Positions 1 through 8,667 are shown, numbered from the stretch's first letter. The stretch: DNA of 64,000 bases from Elusimicrobia bacterium HGW-Elusimicrobia-1 (GCA_002841695.1 PHAN01000004.1:62001-126000), one strand, 5' to 3'. Translations and numbers: made by a program. The notes: a model not told the origin generated them from the letters alone.

Positions 1-247
1 CGTCAAAATTTTGGTGGAGTATCAAATCGGTTCCGTAACGGGCGGCGGAAAGCAGTTGCTGGCGTGTAAGGACATATCTTGAAGTTTCAACTATAAAACA
101 AAGAAGCGCTATTATCACGGGGAATAATATCACCGTTTCTATGAGCGCCTGACCTCTTTGTGAGCGAGTGGCAAATAGCCAATAGCGATTAAGCGGGCGA
201 CGGCAGGGGCGGCCGAATCTTTCAAAAAACATTTTAATTTTTCTCAT
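1..247 (-). CDS. TadE-like pseudopilin-type protein, 3' end missing (window edge)
   Basis: My own translation of the reverse strand from the ATG at 247 gives 82 codons and then runs off the left edge. A basic N-terminus is followed by RGQALIETVILFPVIIALL and a polar stretch, which is the layout of TadE-like proteins: a glycine or alanine before the segment, a glutamate near +5 and one membrane helix. These proteins are exported parts of Flp/Tad pilus systems. It is the last visible member of a minus-strand cluster with three similar N-terminal segments. Residues 20-29 (LNRYWLFATR) are encoded by a copy of a short repeat that is otherwise intergenic here. Family certainty is moderate because only the N-terminus is visible. 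Confidence 0.7.
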   Translation of the reverse strand, partial: MRKIKMFFERFGRPCRRPLNRYWLFATRSQRGQALIETVILFPVIIALLCFIVETSRYVLTRQQLLSAARYGTDLILHQNFD

Positions 248-276
248 AGATTCACACGCTATTTGCTATTTACTTT
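159..276. repeat. Short inverted repeat words (GCAAATAGC / GCTATTTGC)
   Basis: GGCAAATAGCCAATAGCG at about 170-187 is matched in inverted form by CGCTATTTGCTATTTAC at about 257-273. The left copy lies inside the coding region of the truncated TadE-like gene and the right copy in the gap before it. This is one of several low-complexity repeat families in the window. Confidence 0.5.
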
Positions 277-279
277 TTA

Positions 280-1506
280 TCAATGCACAAACGGCCCGTC
301 GACGGGCACCAGATGAGCTTCCCAGCCATATTCGAGCGCCGTCCCCGTCAAATTATTTTCAGGATTGGCGGACTCGTCGTACCTTTTTATCGGCGTGTCG
401 GGTGAAGTCATCGCGTATGTGACTGATACCGCCGCGATAGCGCTTACCGTCGCGGCAAGAGTCCCCGCTATACCGGCAAGCGCCCCTCCTATAATAGGTA
501 TACTGCCCACTTCCCCGGCAAGCCGCGACATCTCTTGTAAACTTTCATTCAACTGCGTTACGGCGATAGGTATCGTCCGGATTGACATACCTGTGGAATT
601 ATTTTTTTCCAAAGGGAAGGAAGGTCCGCGCGGGTTGTATGCCGCGGCGGAAGCAACCGCCATTGTGCCGAACCACGGATTGGTGAATCTTATACCGAGC
701 AATTTCCCAAAGGCGGGATAACCTTTCGGCGCCGATTTAACGACGGTAACGGTGATTTTTCTATTCGCGGCGAAGTGATTTTCATTATCTATATAATACC
801 ACGAAACATCGTCGGTGCGGTATTCTTCCGGCAAAAATACATGCGCGTGCTTCCCGGGCGGCCAGCTCACTTCGTAAACCTTTGTCTTGTAATATTTTAT
901 TTTCAAATCATTTTTTTTAAGCCCTGATATTTTAAGAGGCAATACCACCGCCAGTCGCGCGCCTGTCTTATTGCCCTCCGAGTCGTACTGCTGGCGCGCG
1001 GCGATTTCGTTTGCCAGCAATTGAGAAACCACCGGATACATATCAATAAGTTTTTTCTGCGCTTCGGAATAAGTTTTTACCAAAGAAGCAAGCGCGGCGA
1101 CATGACGGCTTTCTTCGCGGCTCTCAAACCCGATACCCAGAAATGTCGGAGGCATTTTACATATAGCGTCGGCGGGATGGCCGACATATTGTTGGTTGTA
1201 AAGCGCTATGGGAGTAAGAGCGGGGTAAGCGCCCGCGGCAAGCGCGCGTCCTATGGAGTTATTAAGATAACCGATTGTATTAAGGACCCGCGCCTGATAC
1301 TGAGCGACGGCAAGGGCGGCATTGTCGGCGGCGTTCTGCATCATCATACGTTCCTGAAGCAACTTCGCTATATTGATAATGGCGGCCCACGCCCCTACAA
1401 GGGCGAACATCATCAGGATAAAATAGGGGAGCGCCTGCGCGCTGTCCGGTCGCGCCCGGCGATGATGAGGCGGGTTTTTCCGTCGGAGAAAATGTTTCAG
1501 CAGCAT
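280..1506 (-). CDS. TadG-like Flp pilus assembly protein
   Basis: 408 residues, with a basic N-terminus (residues 1-20), then AQALPYFILMMFALVGAWAA as one membrane helix, then ERMMMQNAADNAALAVAQY. That last stretch is characteristic of TadG/putative Flp pilus-assembly proteins, where an N-D-A-A-D-A-A-A-like motif follows the helix. The rest is presumably periplasmic or extracellular. A hydrophobic, small-residue-rich stretch near residues 330-370 may be a second membrane segment. The predicted role is in assembly of a Tad-type pilus or as a minor pseudopilin. It lies between two other TadE-like genes on the same strand, which supports an operon. The family call is fairly firm; the exact role is inferred. 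Confidence 0.65.
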   Translation of the reverse strand: MLLKHFLRRKNPPHHRRARPDSAQALPYFILMMFALVGAWAAIINIAKLLQERMMMQNAADNAALAVAQYQARVLNTIGYLNNSIGRALAAGAYPALTPIALYNQQYVGHPADAICKMPPTFLGIGFESREESRHVAALASLVKTYSEAQKKLIDMYPVVSQLLANEIAARQQYDSEGNKTGARLAVVLPLKISGLKKNDLKIKYYKTKVYEVSWPPGKHAHVFLPEEYRTDDVSWYYIDNENHFAANRKITVTVVKSAPKGYPAFGKLLGIRFTNPWFGTMAVASAAAYNPRGPSFPLEKNNSTGMSIRTIPIAVTQLNESLQEMSRLAGEVGSIPIIGGALAGIAGTLAATVSAIAAVSVTYAMTSPDTPIKRYDESANPENNLTGTALEYGWEAHLVPVDGPFVH

Positions 1507-1591
1507 ATCTGATTTAGCGGCTTATAAAAATAAACCGGCGTTTTTTGAGGGGGGACAAGAATCTTTCGCCTGCGTTTTTTTCAACTTCTAT

Positions 1592-2311
1592 TTACCATTC
1601 TTTGGCGCCCGGGTATGCTTTTATGAGGAAATCTTTATCGGGTGATTTCACCATTCGCGCTCTGGCGTTGGTCGGAAGCGTAAAAGGTATAGCCAATCGC
1701 GAATAAAAACTTCCCGCGCGTCCGTCGGTTATTATGAATGGGTCAAATTCTCCCAAAAGCGGCTGTAAGACGCCCGCGAACATAAGTTTCGTGACATACT
1801 TGACATTTACATTATATGTGTAGATGTAATTGCCCCCGTGGTCTTTGTTTTTGACACCTAACGGACGCTTCCTCCAAACGTTGGCATTTATGGGGATAAA
1901 GTTATCCATGGAAAAATGCGGCGCCAGAAGAGCGAATGCCGCTAATTTCGTGATCTCGTCCACATCCCGCCGGCTGGATGCCACGACGGCGGCGCGGCAG
2001 GAGGCAAATGCCGCCTCGTTGGCGATGAGGGAGTTTATGGTAATGAGGGATATTTGTATTATCGTAAATATCACCGCCGTCAGAAACAGCATAGTCACGA
2101 TGACGTTCTCAACGAGACCCTGAGCGCTTTCGTCGGAAAGAATACCCCATTTTGGGCTTCTTTGCGCTGAACGGCAGGAAGAAGGACAATCCCCGAACAT
2201 CCGCCTTCGGCGAGGACGATACAACGACGACGACAACGACAACTCCCGCATTGCCGAAGACGAAGATAGCGCCGAGGGCGGTACAGTCCTAAAACAATTC
2301 TCTTTGCTCAT
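1592..2311 (-). CDS. TadE/TadG-like pseudopilin-type protein
   Basis: 239 residues from the first ATG. An internal ATG at 2200 would remove a serine/arginine-rich leader encoded over a low-complexity CAACGACGACGACAACGAC tract (about 2223-2241). The membrane segment begins AQGLVENVIVTMLFL, a TadE-like signature (A/G-Q-x-x-V-E before the helix). NEAAFASCRAAVVASS follows, as is usual in this family. The remaining part contains a tyrosine-rich beta-type region. It belongs to the minus-strand Tad cluster. The start is uncertain because the leader looks unlike a normal prepilin leader. Confidence 0.6.
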   Translation of the reverse strand: MSKENCFRTVPPSALSSSSAMRELSLSSSLYRPRRRRMFGDCPSSCRSAQRSPKWGILSDESAQGLVENVIVTMLFLTAVIFTIIQISLITINSLIANEAAFASCRAAVVASSRRDVDEITKLAAFALLAPHFSMDNFIPINANVWRKRPLGVKNKDHGGNYIYTYNVNVKYVTKLMFAGVLQPLLGEFDPFIITDGRAGSFYSRLAIPFTLPTNARARMVKSPDKDFLIKAYPGAKEW

Positions 2312-2378
2312 ATCACGTATCCGGTAACAACTCGACGGAGATTCAAACAGAACATGAATATTGCGCTCACTTTACAGC

Positions 2379-2651
2379 AATTCCCCCTTATATCCCGCTA
2401 CAAGGCAGCGGGATGCAAAAGACGCAAAAGGGGGACACAGGGGGTTGTGATATTCAACAATCATCAGCGACAAAATGTGCGATAAACTTGTCCTCAACTT
2501 GGTTGGGGATCGCACCGCTACAATGACATTGGGCGCGGGCTTTTAATTTTAAAAAATCCCCTTTTAATTCCCCCTTAACAAAGGGGGTACGGGGGTTGTA
2601 AAATCGCCGAGAAAAACACAACCCCCTTGCCCCCTTTTCTAAGGGGGAATT
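2379..2651. repeat. Palindromic AATTCCCCCTTA...TAAGGGGGAATT element with a diverged partner
   Basis: A 34-nt arm at 2566-2599 is repeated in inverted form at 2618-2651 with few mismatches, around an 18-nt loop. This makes a large hairpin. A second partial copy (AATTCCCCCTTA at 2379-2390 through GGGGGTTGT near 2446) encloses a perfect hairpin, ATCCCGCT / AGCGGGAT, at 2392-2414. The elements fill the 420-nt gap between two minus-strand genes. An open frame of 84 codons (2454-2708) crosses them, but it is repeat-derived and probably not a gene. Confidence 0.75.
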
Positions 2652-2733
2652 AACTATTGCCCGACGACGCGCCTTCCATCCGACGCCGTTTTTGTCTTTA
2701 TTATTCACTATTTACTGCTATACATTAAACGGG

Positions 2734-3276
2734 TTATTCGACTGTCACATCAAGTTTGCCGACTGCTGTCTGAAATCCGACAAGGTCGCTCAGGAGTACG
2801 CCTATTTCATATTCGCCCGCCGGTAAATCTTTAATCGCCTCCAATGATATCTCATTGATGAATTTGGCGGGTTTTTTGTCCAGCGGCTTTTCCACATCAA
2901 GTATGGCGGGCTTGATAAAAACAATGTTGCCCCGTCGGTCGCGCAATACAAGGTCTTGTCTTATATGTATCAGCGGGGATTTATTTTTCAGGCGCACGGC
3001 GAAAAGATTCGACGCGTCATAACTTATAATTATCTTATCGGACCGCCCGAAAGATATATTTCTTCCGCCGTCCGGCGGGGTGGCATTATCTATTTTAAGA
3101 TTTACTATTTTTAACGGCTTGGGCCGTCTTTTAAAGACAGAAAACCCGCCGCTCGAACCGCGCCGCGCCAAAGACAAAACCCTGATTAGCCCGACGACAG
3201 CCAAACAAATCACAACGACTCCCGCCATCGCCGCCGCCGTCAATACGGCTTTTCTTCTTATTGTAAGGTTATCCAT
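2734..3276 (-). CDS. Membrane-anchored protein of unknown function
   Basis: 180 residues. Residues 10-35 form one hydrophobic helix (VLTAAAMAGVVVICLAVVGL), flanked by basic residues, so the protein is probably anchored with the rest in the periplasm. The remainder is rich in alternating hydrophobic residues (for example KIIISYDASNLFAV) and ends with a segment like a beta-sandwich, LPAGEYEIGVLLSDLVG. I do not recognise a family. It lies 3 nt downstream of the coiled-coil gene, so the two are almost certainly co-transcribed and may act together near the Tad apparatus. Confidence 0.6.
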   Translation of the reverse strand: MDNLTIRRKAVLTAAAMAGVVVICLAVVGLIRVLSLARRGSSGGFSVFKRRPKPLKIVNLKIDNATPPDGGRNISFGRSDKIIISYDASNLFAVRLKNKSPLIHIRQDLVLRDRRGNIVFIKPAILDVEKPLDKKPAKFINEISLEAIKDLPAGEYEIGVLLSDLVGFQTAVGKLDVTVE

Positions 3277-3279
3277 AAA

Positions 3280-4659
3280 TTATATTCTTATTGAATCAAC
3301 TATCTTCTGGACGCTCTGCGCGTAATCGTCCACTTTTTTCTGGTAGCCGTCTATTTGGCTATTGACGGAATTTTTTATTTTGGCTATCTGTTTCCTGCCG
3401 GCGTCAACTTCTTTGTCGGCGGCCGCGCGGAGTTTTTTCACCTGCGAGTTTATGTTGTCAATGTCTTTTTGACCGGCGGCGACCAATTTGTCGGTTTCAC
3501 CTTCGTAAAACGCTATCCGAGCGTTTATCTTTTCTAAATCTTTCGCGCCGGAAGCATTATCCATTTGGGTCTTCAACTCGTCTATGCGATTGCGCAAAGA
3601 GACCGCCGCTTTATCGGCGTCCGCATACACTTCTTTTGCGCTATTTACCAGATCTCCTACTTTTCCGTCAAGCGTAGACCGCATATCCGCAATTTCACCC
3701 TGTAATGTTTCGACCATCGCGTTGGCCCGCGCGCGCTCTTCGGCCACCGCTTGTTCGACGGACAGCCATCGCGCGTCGACCTCTTCTCTTAAAACATTTA
3801 TCCGGTCGCGGATGGCGTTTACTTCCGCCTGAACGGCCGCGACTTTTTCTTGGGCTCCGGCAACCACGCCATATTCGGCGGAGAGTTCAAGAAGTTCGTC
3901 TATATTTTTTTGGCGGACGGCTATCTCATCTTCGATGCGACCTTTCGCCGCATCAAAGTCGCCGAAATAGCCGTTTATCGTATCTTGCGCGGACGCTTGA
4001 GCGCGGGATATATCGTTTTGAACTTCCGATATTTTACCGTCGGCGGCGCGGCGGGCTTCTTCTGCGCGCGCTTCTAATTTTTCGGCCTCGCCGCGGGCGG
4101 CGCCGCGGGTATCGTCAATCTGAGCCGTCAAATTATCTATCTCTTTTTGTACAGGCGCTATTGACTCTTTTCTTTTCTCTTCCGCGGCATTAGCCGTTTC
4201 TTTAAGATTTTTTATCGTCTCTCTTAATGGCGCCGCCGCCGCGTCCACGCCGGAGCGGGCGGTTTCTATCCTATTCTCCAAGGCGTCTATCCGCGAATTA
4301 AAATTATCCCGCACTTTTTCAATCTCGCTTTCAATTTTTGACGTCTCTTTGTCCGCGCGGGATTGAATGTCGTCTATATTCGCCTGCGCGCCCGCTATCT
4401 TATCCTTGAATTCCGAGAGTTTGCCGTTTATCTCTTTCTTTATCTTTTCGACGCTTTCCTGAGTCGATTTTATCGCCGCCTCAATCGCGTTGAATAACGG
4501 AATGTCCGCTACAATCTCTCCGTCGGGGGACGACCCCGATGCGCTGCCATAAACGTAAGCAGGCAGGCGCAATGCCGCCGCCAAAACTATCACACTTACC
4601 AAAAAAACCGGCACACTTACAAAAAACAACCGCTTAAAACCGGAAAATGTGTTACACAT
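3280..4659 (-). CDS. Exported long coiled-coil protein
   Basis: 459 residues. There is an N-terminal signal sequence or anchor (LFFVSVPVFLVSVIVLAAAL) up to about residue 40. After it, almost the whole protein is a heptad-rich coiled coil, dense in K, E, D, A and R with few prolines (about residues 55-455). The pattern repeats units such as KIESEIEKVRDNFNSRIDALENRI. It resembles apolipoprotein/ATPase-stalk-like rods and has no enzymatic motif. A role as a periplasmic spacer or scaffold of the adjacent Tad-like cluster is inferred from position only. It is preceded by a purine-rich AAGGAGGGAGAT ribosome-binding site in reverse orientation at about 4665-4676. Confidence 0.7.
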   Translation of the reverse strand: MCNTFSGFKRLFFVSVPVFLVSVIVLAAALRLPAYVYGSASGSSPDGEIVADIPLFNAIEAAIKSTQESVEKIKKEINGKLSEFKDKIAGAQANIDDIQSRADKETSKIESEIEKVRDNFNSRIDALENRIETARSGVDAAAAPLRETIKNLKETANAAEEKRKESIAPVQKEIDNLTAQIDDTRGAARGEAEKLEARAEEARRAADGKISEVQNDISRAQASAQDTINGYFGDFDAAKGRIEDEIAVRQKNIDELLELSAEYGVVAGAQEKVAAVQAEVNAIRDRINVLREEVDARWLSVEQAVAEERARANAMVETLQGEIADMRSTLDGKVGDLVNSAKEVYADADKAAVSLRNRIDELKTQMDNASGAKDLEKINARIAFYEGETDKLVAAGQKDIDNINSQVKKLRAAADKEVDAGRKQIAKIKNSVNSQIDGYQKKVDDYAQSVQKIVDSIRI

Positions 4660-4693
4660 ATCTCCCTCCTTTGTAATTTATTTCAATTGCCCG

Positions 4694-4867
4694 TCACGGT
4701 AACGGATTCATCCTCAAAATAGCCGTTTTAATAAATTTCGAGCCGAACGCCGAACAAAGCGCTCTTATTTGAAGCAGCGCGAAAAACGCCATCACCGCCG
4801 CCACCAATATATATTCCACCGTCGCCTGAGCGGTTTCTTCACGGGCGATATCGGCAAAATGGTTCAT
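4694..4867 (-). CDS. Small TadE/Flp-like pseudopilin
   Basis: 57 residues when started at MNHFADIAREET (4867). Longer frames run upstream through AT-rich leader sequence that does not look coding. The segment TAQATVEYILVAAVMAFFALL has the Flp/TadE prepilin arrangement: small residue, Q-A-x-V-E at the mature N-terminus, then a hydrophobic helix. The short hydrophilic tail fits a Flp-type subunit. It is the first gene of the minus-strand cluster, 34 nt upstream of the coiled-coil gene, and could be a pilin subunit or a minor pseudopilin. Confidence 0.55.
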   Translation of the reverse strand: MNHFADIAREETAQATVEYILVAAVMAFFALLQIRALCSAFGSKFIKTAILRMNPLP

Positions 4868-5244
4868 AGACCGACGACACATATAGTAGTCCGGTTTGTC
4901 GGGACCTGTCTGGATTAAGGGGGGCGTTCGCTTCTCTATTGAATAATTATCCGGCGATCCCCCCGTGTTTCTTTTAACCGACGAAATACAGGAATATTGT
5001 ACAAGTGGATTGTAACGATATTGTATCGATGAAAAAATATTTTCAGCAGTTATCCCGCGGCTCTGCCGCCCGCGAGCCGGGATTTTTGGCAACCCCCGTA
5101 ACTTTTGCCGGATATAGTCGGTAAAAACATTAAATTCAAATTTGCGTTTTATATTATTTAATGTGTATCATATAAAGGTATAGTCGGGGTATTTCAGCGA
5201 CTGATACGATAACTTTTAATATTCCCTCTTGGGAGGTAACGGCA
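4868..5244. other. Intergenic region between divergent genes
   Basis: No gene is supported in this 377-nt gap. It contains a GC-rich hairpin (GGCTC...GAGCC, about 5051-5070) that would lie in the leader of the minus-strand pilin gene. An AT-rich stretch follows, with a weak promoter-like pair TTGCGT (5142-5147) and TATCAT (5166-5171) facing the hydantoinase gene. A strong ribosome-binding site, GGGAGGT at about 5231-5237, sets the hydantoinase start. Confidence 0.4.
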
Positions 5245-6639
5245 ATGTCATTCGATTTAGTCATCAAAGGCGGGAAGATTGTGCTTCCCGAGAAAACGTT
5301 TGTCGCCGATATCGGGATTAAAGACGAAAAAATCGTTTCGATCAAAAAAGAAATCAAGTCCAACGGCGCGCCATCCCTCGACGCAAAAGGGCTTCTTGTG
5401 ATGCCCGGCGCTCTTGACGTTCACGTCCATCTTCAGTTGCCGTTCTGCGGAACCGTCTCCTGCCAGGATTTCGAGAACGGCACCAAGGCCGCGGCCTGCG
5501 GCGGCGTCACGACGATTATGGACTTCGCCATTCAGAAAAAAGGCGAATCGCTGACGAAAGCCGTGGAAGACCGCAAAAAAGAGGCCGACGGAAAAGTCGC
5601 CGTCGACTACTCTTTGCACGGCGGAATCACCGATTGGAACGAGACCACCCGCAAGGAAATGAACGACCTCGTAGCCGACGGCATAACGTCATTCAAAATG
5701 TTTATGATTTACCGCTCGCAAGGGTGGATGGCCGACGACGGCATACTGTTTCAGGGTCTCGAAGAGACGGCCAAAAACGGCGCGATGATAACGGTTCACG
5801 CCGAGAGCGCGTATGTTTTGGATTTGCTCGTCGAACGTTACCATAATCAGGAAATGATGGCCAAGCACGGCGCGTATCTTCACACTCTCACCCGCCCGTG
5901 CGTGACGGAATATGAGGCGGTTCAGCGCGCGGCAACGTGGGCAAAAATCACCGGCGGACGGCTTTACATCGTCCATATGTCGACGAGCGAGAGCGCCGAG
6001 ATAGTCAAGAAAGCCAAATCCGAAGGCGTCAAAATCTGGGCCGAGACCTGCCCGCAGTACTTGCTTCTCACCGACGACGTTTTCAAAAATAAGGAGACCG
6101 GACATCTCTACGGCACCTGCCCGCAGATAAAGAAAAAGCACGACCAGGTCGGTTTGTGGGAGGGACTCAAAAAAGGTTACGTCGACGTTGTCGCGACCGA
6201 CACTTGCACCTTTGACACCCGGCAAAAATCAATGTGGCAGGGCGACTTCACCAAGATTCCCTTCGGTATGCCCGGCGTGGAGACGCTCGTGCCGGCGTTA
6301 TATACGAGCGGTGTCGCATCGGGCAAACTCAAACCCGGACGTTTCGTCGAGATAGTTTCAACCAACCCCGCAAAACTTTTCGGATTGTATCCGCAGAAAG
6401 GCGCCATCAAAACCGGCTCCGACGCCGACATAATGTTGTTCGACCCGTCGAAGAAAGTCGCGCTCGACTACAAAAATCTGCAGACAAACTGCGACTGGTC
6501 GCCGTTCCAGGGAATGAAACTCAAGGGGTATCCCGCCGTCACGATTTCGCGCGGGAAGGTCGTCGCCAAGGACGGAAAGTTTGTCGGCTCCGTCGGCCAC
6601 GGCCGTTTCGTGAAGCGCAAGGCGTGGGGAAAAATATAA
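5245..6639 (+). CDS. hyuA: Dihydropyrimidinase/hydantoinase (HyuA-type)
   Basis: 464 residues, normal length for D-hydantoinase/dihydropyrimidinase, a zinc amidohydrolase that opens cyclic ureides. Metal-site residues are visible: H60-x-H62, the carboxylatable K151 in ITSFKMFM, H185 in TVHAE, H244 in YIVHMST, and D319. The usual TDHC sequence reads TDTC here (T320), a change next to the metal-ligand aspartate. Similarity from memory is strongest to E. coli HyuA, including the C-terminal AGRGRF-like GHGRFVKRK. It stands directly before two molybdenum hydroxylase operons, so it probably acts on a purine-derived or hydantoin-like ring. Substrate is inferred only. The ATG at 5245 is preceded by GGGAGGT. 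Confidence 0.85.
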   Translation: MSFDLVIKGGKIVLPEKTFVADIGIKDEKIVSIKKEIKSNGAPSLDAKGLLVMPGALDVHVHLQLPFCGTVSCQDFENGTKAAACGGVTTIMDFAIQKKGESLTKAVEDRKKEADGKVAVDYSLHGGITDWNETTRKEMNDLVADGITSFKMFMIYRSQGWMADDGILFQGLEETAKNGAMITVHAESAYVLDLLVERYHNQEMMAKHGAYLHTLTRPCVTEYEAVQRAATWAKITGGRLYIVHMSTSESAEIVKKAKSEGVKIWAETCPQYLLLTDDVFKNKETGHLYGTCPQIKKKHDQVGLWEGLKKGYVDVVATDTCTFDTRQKSMWQGDFTKIPFGMPGVETLVPALYTSGVASGKLKPGRFVEIVSTNPAKLFGLYPQKGAIKTGSDADIMLFDPSKKVALDYKNLQTNCDWSPFQGMKLKGYPAVTISRGKVVAKDGKFVGSVGHGRFVKRKAWGKI

Positions 6640-6674
6640 AATAAAACGTAACGCCCGCCGCGTTTTGCTCCCCG

Positions 6675-6726
6675 AAGGCATTGTTTATATGCCTTGCCGC
6701 CGGAAGCGATCTGCGGCGGGTTTTTT
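6675..6726 (+). terminator. Two hairpins ending in an intrinsic terminator
   Basis: AAGGCAT / ATGCCTT (6675-6681 and 6689-6695) forms a perfect 7-bp hairpin. It is followed directly by CCGCCG / CGGCGG (6697-6702 and 6714-6719) and then GTTTTTT. The second is a standard rho-independent terminator for the hydantoinase transcript. Confidence 0.75.
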
Positions 6727-6756
6727 ACGCCCGTCGACCGGGCGCTTCAATCTAAA

Positions 6757-7674
6757 ATGAATATACGCCCAGCGGTTTTTTGGACATTGCTTGCGATAAG
6801 CGTCACGGTTGTCTGGGGCTATTTTTCGTCGCGACTGATACTTAATATCGGTCGGATGAAAGATATCGTAACCCCCGCCAATCTCAGGGTCCCGTCGGAA
6901 AACGTGTCGTTTTACTCCGGCAAAAGAAAACTCGCCGGATGGTACGTCCCGTCGGACGACAAGAACTCCCGCTCCACGGTAATCGTGTGCCACGGCTGGG
7001 GCGCGTCCAAGGGCGACGTCCTTCCGTCGACAATTTTTCTGCGAGCGCGCCACAATCTTTTCTATTTTGATTTTACCGCGCACGGGGAGTCGTCCGGACG
7101 CAAAGTGTCGATGGGTAAATACGAGTCCGAGGACATACTCGCGGCCGTCGGATATCTTGCCGCCGAGAGGCCGGCGTCGTCGAAGAAAATCGGAGTTTGG
7201 GGGTTTTCGATGGGCGCCTCGGCCGCGATAACCGCCGCCGCCGGCGATGGCGGCAGAATCGCCGCGGTGGCCGCCGAAAGCCCGTTTTACTCCTACGACG
7301 AAATAACGTCGCACTATGCGCGGCGTTTTCTTAAAGTCCCCGATTTTCCTTTTGCCGCGCTTGCGCGGCTTGTCGTCCGCATCCGTCTGTGCCATAATCC
7401 CGAAAATTATTCACCGCGCCTGTCCGTCGGCAAAATCTCTCCCCGCCCGTTTCTCGTTATCGCCGCCGCCGGCGACGAAAACATACCCGTCTCCTCCACA
7501 AAAAAACTTTTTGACGCCGCCGGAGAACCCAAGTCGCTTAAGATTTTTGACTCGCACGGCCACGGCGCCGCCCACGTGGAACATCCCGAAGAGTATAGAA
7601 AACTGCTCGGAGATTTTTTCGGAGCGCATTTGAGGCCGTCCTTGTCCGCGCGCCCGAAAGCCGTAATCAAATGA
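6757..7674 (+). CDS. Membrane-anchored alpha/beta hydrolase
   Basis: 305 residues from the ATG at 6757; a longer frame from 6694 would start inside the terminator. An N-terminal hydrophobic segment (FWTLLAISVTVVWGYF) suggests an anchor. The alpha/beta-hydrolase core shows the oxyanion strand VIVCHGWGAS, the nucleophile elbow GFSMG (G-x-S-x-G), the acid region VIAAAGDENIP and a histidine region HGHGAAH. The substrate is unknown; it resembles the broad S9/Bem46-like group. It ends in an ATGA overlap with panC, so the two are translationally coupled. Confidence 0.75.
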   Translation: MNIRPAVFWTLLAISVTVVWGYFSSRLILNIGRMKDIVTPANLRVPSENVSFYSGKRKLAGWYVPSDDKNSRSTVIVCHGWGASKGDVLPSTIFLRARHNLFYFDFTAHGESSGRKVSMGKYESEDILAAVGYLAAERPASSKKIGVWGFSMGASAAITAAAGDGGRIAAVAAESPFYSYDEITSHYARRFLKVPDFPFAALARLVVRIRLCHNPENYSPRLSVGKISPRPFLVIAAAGDENIPVSSTKKLFDAAGEPKSLKIFDSHGHGAAHVEHPEEYRKLLGDFFGAHLRPSLSARPKAVIK

Positions 7675-8534
7675 AAATAATAACTTCGGTCGCCGCCGCT
7701 CAAAAATATGCGGCTCAATTAAAATCGCGGGGAAAAACCGTCGGACTTGTTCCGACAATGGGAGCCCTCCACGACGGCCACGCTTCCCTTATAAAAAGAG
7801 CCGCGCGCGAAAACGACGCCGCCGTTGTCTCGATATTTGTTAACCCGGCCCAATTCGGCCCGAAAGAGGATTTCAAAAACTATCCGCGGACATTCGCGCG
7901 CGACAAAGCCGTTTGCCGGAAGGCCGGCGCCGAGGCGATATTTTTTCCTTCGGCCAAAGACATGTATCCGGAAGGTTTTGCGGCGAATGTCGTCGTCGGC
8001 GGTCTTTCGGAAAAATACTGCGGCGCGAGCCGCCCGCATCACTTCGACGGCGTGGCGACTGTCATATCCAAACTCTTTAATATTACGCGCCCGACGAGGG
8101 CGTACTTCGGCCAAAAAGATTACCAGCAGCTTAAAATCATAGAGCGCCTCGCGCGCGCCCTGAACTTTCCCGTTAAAATCGTCGCGTGTCCGACGGCGCG
8201 CGAAAAAAGCGGCCTTGCGATGTCGAGCCGCAACGCGCGGCTGTCTGCGCCGGAACGAGAGCGCGCCGCGGCGATATACCGGATAATTTCGGCGGCAAAA
8301 AAAAATCCGTCGCGGTTCGCGGGCGCGGACGGTTCGCGTTTGCCGTCGCCGCGCATTCTGGAAAGAAAAATTCGCGGCGCGCTCGGCAAAATTCCTTCGG
8401 CCCGCGTTGAATACGTCGCCGCGACGGACTCCGCCACGCTGGAGACGTTAAGAAGCATCCCCCGAGGGACGTCAAAATGGCGGATTCTGATCGCAGTAAA
8501 GATGGGCGGTACGCGCCTCATAGACAATGTTTGA
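7671..8534 (+). CDS. panC: Pantothenate synthetase
   Basis: 287 residues. It catalyses ATP-dependent condensation of pantoate with beta-alanine in coenzyme A synthesis. The nucleotidyltransferase fold is clear: VPTMGALHDGHASL at the HIGH-type site, FGQKDYQQL for the KDxQQ motif, and MSSRNARLS for the KMSKS-like C-terminal motif. Length is normal. The start ATG overlaps the stop of the hydrolase gene by 4 nt. No other pan gene is in the window, so the pairing with a hydrolase is notable but unexplained. Confidence 0.95.
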   Translation: MKIITSVAAAQKYAAQLKSRGKTVGLVPTMGALHDGHASLIKRAARENDAAVVSIFVNPAQFGPKEDFKNYPRTFARDKAVCRKAGAEAIFFPSAKDMYPEGFAANVVVGGLSEKYCGASRPHHFDGVATVISKLFNITRPTRAYFGQKDYQQLKIIERLARALNFPVKIVACPTAREKSGLAMSSRNARLSAPERERAAAIYRIISAAKKNPSRFAGADGSRLPSPRILERKIRGALGKIPSARVEYVAATDSATLETLRSIPRGTSKWRILIAVKMGGTRLIDNV

Positions 8535-8600
8535 AAAAAAACGAGGTTTTTTATAAAATAGACCCGACGCTTGCGGTACCCGCCGCAAGTATTTTTAAAA
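8531..8600 (+). promoter_or_regulatory. Possible promoter plus terminator-like leader hairpin of the first molybdenum hydroxylase operon
   Basis: TTGAAA (8531-8536) and TATAAA (8552-8557) lie 15 nt apart right after the panC coding end. They are followed by a perfect stem CTTGCGG / CCGCAAG (8570-8576 and 8583-8589) and TATTTTT. The hairpin may simply terminate panC. If the promoter is real, it would sit in the operon leader as an attenuator. Confidence 0.45.
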
Positions 8601-8667
8601 GATTTCGGCTCCGCAACGACGCGGCCTAAGCCGGCCCCGACCCCGCCGCCGAAAAACGAGGTGAAAA

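Noticed and set aside
2454-2708. 84-codon open frame on minus strand
   Set aside because: It runs straight through the palindromic AATTCCCCC element, so its codons are repeat-derived; no family resemblance.
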